Source: Vitis vinifera (Eukaryota > Streptophyta > Magnoliopsida > Vitales > Vitaceae). Taken from it: 64,000 bases of DNA. The stretch lies in NCBI RefSeq assembly GCF_030704535.1, contig NC_081819.1, positions 15,356,501 to 15,420,500 of the forward strand, given 5' to 3'. Below the pieces are notes generated by a model. That model did no database searches. It was given only the letters and a program-made list of their open reading frames with translations, and was not told the DNA's origin. Shown here one piece after another: positions 61,027 to 64,000 of this stretch. The translations under genes were made by a program, and so were the position numbers. The first letter of the stretch is position 1, and each line of letters opens with the position of its first letter.

Positions 61027-61780
61027 ATGGGGTCAAGGAAAGTGATAGTTCCGAAAACATCAAGACCAACCACATCAACACCGGACCCAACTGCAACATG
61101 GCTCAGCTGTCATTACTGCTCTCGGCTCTTTAGTAGCAGCCCAAATGTTCGAGTATGTCTCTTTCCATATATCAGAAATTAATTGGAGTATTTTATGTTT
61201 CACACTTTCTTTTATGTTTCTTTGATGAATGTTCTCCTTGTAGGGTGTTGTTGTACAAGCCAGGGAACCCAATACTAGCTACTATGTGGCTGATTACGTG
61301 TATGCTTTTCATTTATTATTACATGCTTGTAGGTTTTTCAATGTGCTTGGTTGAGGATAAAGAAAAAGATCGACTCTTATTAATTTGAATTGTTACAGAT
61401 AGAGTAGCTTTATTTTTGTGGATTTTAATCACAACATAAGGCTACGTTTGTGTTTGTTCATGGATGCAGTACTAACACTTACCGTCCAGACAATGGATTA
61501 ATAATTTCTGAATGGATTACAGCTGAAAATGGGGAGAATAATTTGGCCTTGACCCGTATCTACTGTGACAGATGCAGACTACCTGCTGGCTGGAAAGTCG
61601 TAAGAAATTAATTTGGCCTTGTTGCTGTGAATTTTCTGTTTTATATGTTGGCAAGCTCTAATCTCAAGCTCAATATCTCGTCACATGCAGCTTCAGCGGA
61701 GCCAAACCCACCCTATTGTCGATGTAGGCCATGTTTTGCTGCCAGTTACTCCTCCTGCTGCTTCTCCTTCTCAGCCATAA
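61027..61780 (+). CDS. Yippee-like zinc-motif protein copy 4, 133 aa, four exons
   Basis: Exons 61027-61152, 61244-61299, 61470-61599 and 61691-61780, all GT-AG, phases 0, 2, 0. I start at the ATG of 61027 (MGSRKVIVPKTSRPTTSTPD). The ATG four bases earlier, at 61023, is the equivalent of the copy 3 start but is out of frame here and would stop early, so this copy has shifted its start by changing frame. The first CxxC is Cys28/Cys31 (CHYCSRLF) and the second is Cys93/Cys96 (IYCDRCRLPAGWKV). VVVQAREPNTSYYVADYVTN lies between. The C-terminus is HPIVDVGHVLLPVTPPAASP. It is a close paralogue of copies 1 and 3. Confidence 0.78.
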
Positions 61781-61796
61781 TGGCTCAAGGACGTGG

Positions 61797-61863
61797 CTAA
61801 TGGCTGATGGCTCTCCATATATACAGTGGATGTGGCTCGTGGCTGATGGCTCTCCATATATAG
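61797..61863 (+). repeat. Short tandem repeat in the 3' flank of copy 4
   Basis: The word ggctgatggctctccatata occurs at about 61800-61822 and again at about 61839-61862, with a similar sequence (agccatcagccatcagccat) in the 3' flank of copy 1 near 48700 on the other strand. Confidence 0.7.
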
Positions 61864-62204
61864 TCTCTGTTACTTAAGAATCTCAATACAGTAGTTATCC
61901 AATGCAATGTACTTGTGATGTAATACCAATTGCTAGCTAGTGCCAGCTCTGTTGCATGAAAACTTGAAGCAATGTTTTCAGAAGCTTTCATGTTGGGTTG
62001 AATAAATTCATGAGAATTCTAACGATAGGTTTCCAATTAAATGAGATTTGTTTGATGCTATGTCGTAATGTGCAAATGACTTCCTTCTCTTCATGGTATC
62101 CAAGTTGCTAGGCCCAAAAGGATTAATGAATTCATTAGAAATCTAATAAGATTTGATTCAAATGGTATCCCCCTTGCTTAATTAGTTAATTATCCGAGAA
62201 ATCA

Positions 62205-62460
62205 AGGGAGCTGAAATTATTCAGTATGTTGCATAAACCAAACAAGACATATATGGTTAAACAAGTTTAAAATCGTTTAGGTATCTAATTCTAACAAAAT
62301 AAGATTTTAATTTTTGAAATTAAGTAATTAGACTAGACCATAAAATGATTTAGACCATAATATGTATAACTCATGTATTTTGGAAAGTCGTCTTGTAAAT
62401 ATTTAAAGGTTGTAATGTATATGAAAGACAATATACTATGGCCATTCATTTTCTCTTATA
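62205..62460 (+). mobile_element. Copia-type LTR 3' part and primer-binding site
   Basis: The sequence ending tatgaaagacaatatactat, then ggccattcattttctctta, is typical of short Retrofit-like copia LTR ends. It is followed by tggtatcatagct at 62461, close to the initiator tRNA-Met primer-binding site. The 5' boundary is unclear. Confidence 0.6.
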
Positions 62461-62502
62461 TGGTATCATAGCTATTCTAGCTCCCACGAGTTTCTTTTCA
62501 CC

Positions 62503-63932
62503 ATGACCGATGCAAACTCTTTGCCAACAATGAACCTCAACCATCTATCTAGTTGCCTTCAACGTAGTTAGTCGACTTCTACTCAAGCTTCCTCCCGCTA
62601 ACTATTATTCATGGAAATCTTTGATGCCCTGCTCTTGGCTATGGTTTACTTGACGGAACTAATCCCTGTCCCTCCTCCGAAATCACAATTGATGACAAGC
62701 AAAATTTGAATCCTAACTACAGTTTATTGATAAGAAAGGACAAACTTCTGCTTCTAGGGGTTAAAGTTGTTCATGTGGTTCTTTCATGCAAAACCTCTAC
62801 TGAAACATGGGATCATCTTGCCGAGCTTTATGCCGATCCCTTATCCTCCAGAACCATGGGATTCACAGAGCAACTCACTTTTCTCAACCGTGGCTCCCAA
62901 CCCATTGCTAATTATCTTGTTGTTCACGATAGTGCTGATGAACTCTATCTTCTTGGGGCACCCATTCCAAACCAATATCCCATCACTCACACACTCGATG
63001 GTATTGGTAATGAATTCAAAGAAATTTTTGTAGTTGTACAAGCATGGGATACTGTGATCACCTTTGTTGAGCTGCATGACAAATTAGTAAAGTCTGAAGC
63101 CTTCTCATGTGAGAAGAGCTTCATGCTATCAGGAACCTTGGTGGTATTACTGTTAACAATGCCCAATCCTCATATTTCAATAGGGACCAAAACCCTATCA
63201 AGAAATCTTTTCCCAACAAGAGAGGACAACAAGGTTCACACCCTCTCATTCGGGGATAAAAAAACCAACAAGAATGCCACGAATCACATAATAAGCAAGA
63301 ATGCCCCAGTAATATGACAATTCTATGAGAAGAAAGGCTACATTACTTGCCAATGTTATATTGCTAATTAGAAATCGTTCCTTTCATCCAACCCTACTGC
63401 CAACCCAACTATCAACACCAACACCTCCTCACCTAGTTGGCTCTTGGATATCAGTGCCTCCTATCACGTTTCATCGAATCTAAACAGCTTATCTCTTCAC
63501 CAACCATACAAGGGTCCAAATGATATCTTCATTAGTGATGGTAGAGGTTTAAACATTACTCATGTTGGCAAGACAACTCTCTCCACTCCATCTCATTCGT
63601 TCTTTCTCTCTCTCGCTAATGTCTTGTGTGTTCCAACTATGAAACAAAACCTAATTTATGTCTCTCAATTCTGCAAGACAAATAATGCTTCCATTGAATT
63701 TAACCCCTCCTCTTTTTGTGTGAAGGATCTAACCATGGGGGCACTCCTGCCTTGGGGATGTAGCAAGAATAATGTCTATGAGTGGTCAATTAAAGATGCT
63801 TCCACTGAAAGGATCAAACGAGCTTGCATTGGTGTCAAAAGGTCTCTAAATTTTTACACCAAATTGCCTTCTCAGAATAATCTTTCAGTTTCTTCCATGC
63901 ACAATACCTTATCAGAGGATTTAAGTAAATAA
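62503..63932 (+). pseudogene. Copia gag-protease remnant
   Basis: It starts MTDANSLPTMNLNHL and loses frame quickly. The frame 62706-63317 carries the UBN2-type gag core (VVLSCKTSTETWDHLAELYA, QPIANYLVVHDSADELYLLG, PNQYPITHTLDGIGNEFKEI). The frame 63444-63932 carries the protease region (WLLDISASYHVSSNLNSLSL, LANVLCVPTMKQNLIYVSQF) and the pre-integrase start. The protease motif, normally LDSGASHH, reads LDISASYH, so the catalytic D-S/T-G is lost. Stops are frequent. Integrase and RT would follow but the frame ends at 63932. Confidence 0.85.
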
Positions 63933-63935
63933 TTA

Positions 63936-64000
63936 GGGTTTGTTTGTCAACCATTTTCCCCAAAGTGGTTTTCTATTTTTGAGAACTACTAAGAAGAAAA
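63936..64000 (+). mobile_element. MITE end running out of the window
   Basis: The sequence gggtttgtttgtcaaccatt, then ttccccaaagtggttttcta and tttttgagaac, resembles the termini near 35122 and 28890 (gttttctgaaaac/caaacaaaccc type). It interrupts the copia element exactly where its coding sequence stops. The other end is outside the window. Confidence 0.4.

Noticed and set aside
1-64000. tRNA or rRNA genes
   Set aside because: Only tRNA-derived SINE boxes were seen (15969 and 17136); no complete cloverleaf or rRNA sequence was recognised by eye.

Overview
This is a window of plant nuclear DNA. It is AT-rich, its genes are split by GT-AG introns (some over 7 kb), and it is full of LTR retrotransposon, LINE, SINE and MITE remains. 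Gene content and repeat style fit a woody core eudicot, and grapevine (Vitis) is my best guess. That is inference from recalled protein similarity, not a search.

Layout. 80-5880: a complete LTR-like element on the minus strand (element A, 5-bp target duplication) whose interior holds decayed host-gene pieces (GYF-domain and NAC-type). 7182-8254: a small plus-strand membrane-protein gene with a frame break in exon 1. 9123-20545 (minus): a five-exon gene for a 541-residue basic/acidic protein of unknown function, with a 7.4-kb intron holding SINEs, LINE debris and simple repeats. 22185-22757: a foldback element. 23320-27175: a tandem repeat array split by a deleted Ty1/copia element with exact 5-bp target duplications. 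29905-33985: a second element with the same ends as A (element B, plus strand), inserted in a MITE and carrying an intact, intronless KNOX-type reading frame. 36477-48257: a 12-exon palmitoyl-protein thioesterase gene (340 aa), with two separate 212-213 bp tandem duplications and LTR debris in its introns. 48736-61780: four related small zinc-motif genes (yippee-like): one frameshifted pseudogene on the minus strand and three apparently intact copies on the plus strand, separated by copia debris and a long-TIR element. 62205-63932: a decayed copia element.

The cellular genes do not form a pathway. The thioesterase is a vacuolar/lysosome-type lipid hydrolase, the 541-residue protein is probably nuclear, and the yippee-like copies form a local family with shared promoter, intron phases and two CxxC pairs. 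The main candidate for something new is the pair of LTR-like elements A and B. They share terminal and 3' sequence but each carries different sense-oriented host coding sequence, which suggests a retroelement family that takes up cellular transcripts. The second is the fast-changing yippee-like cluster.
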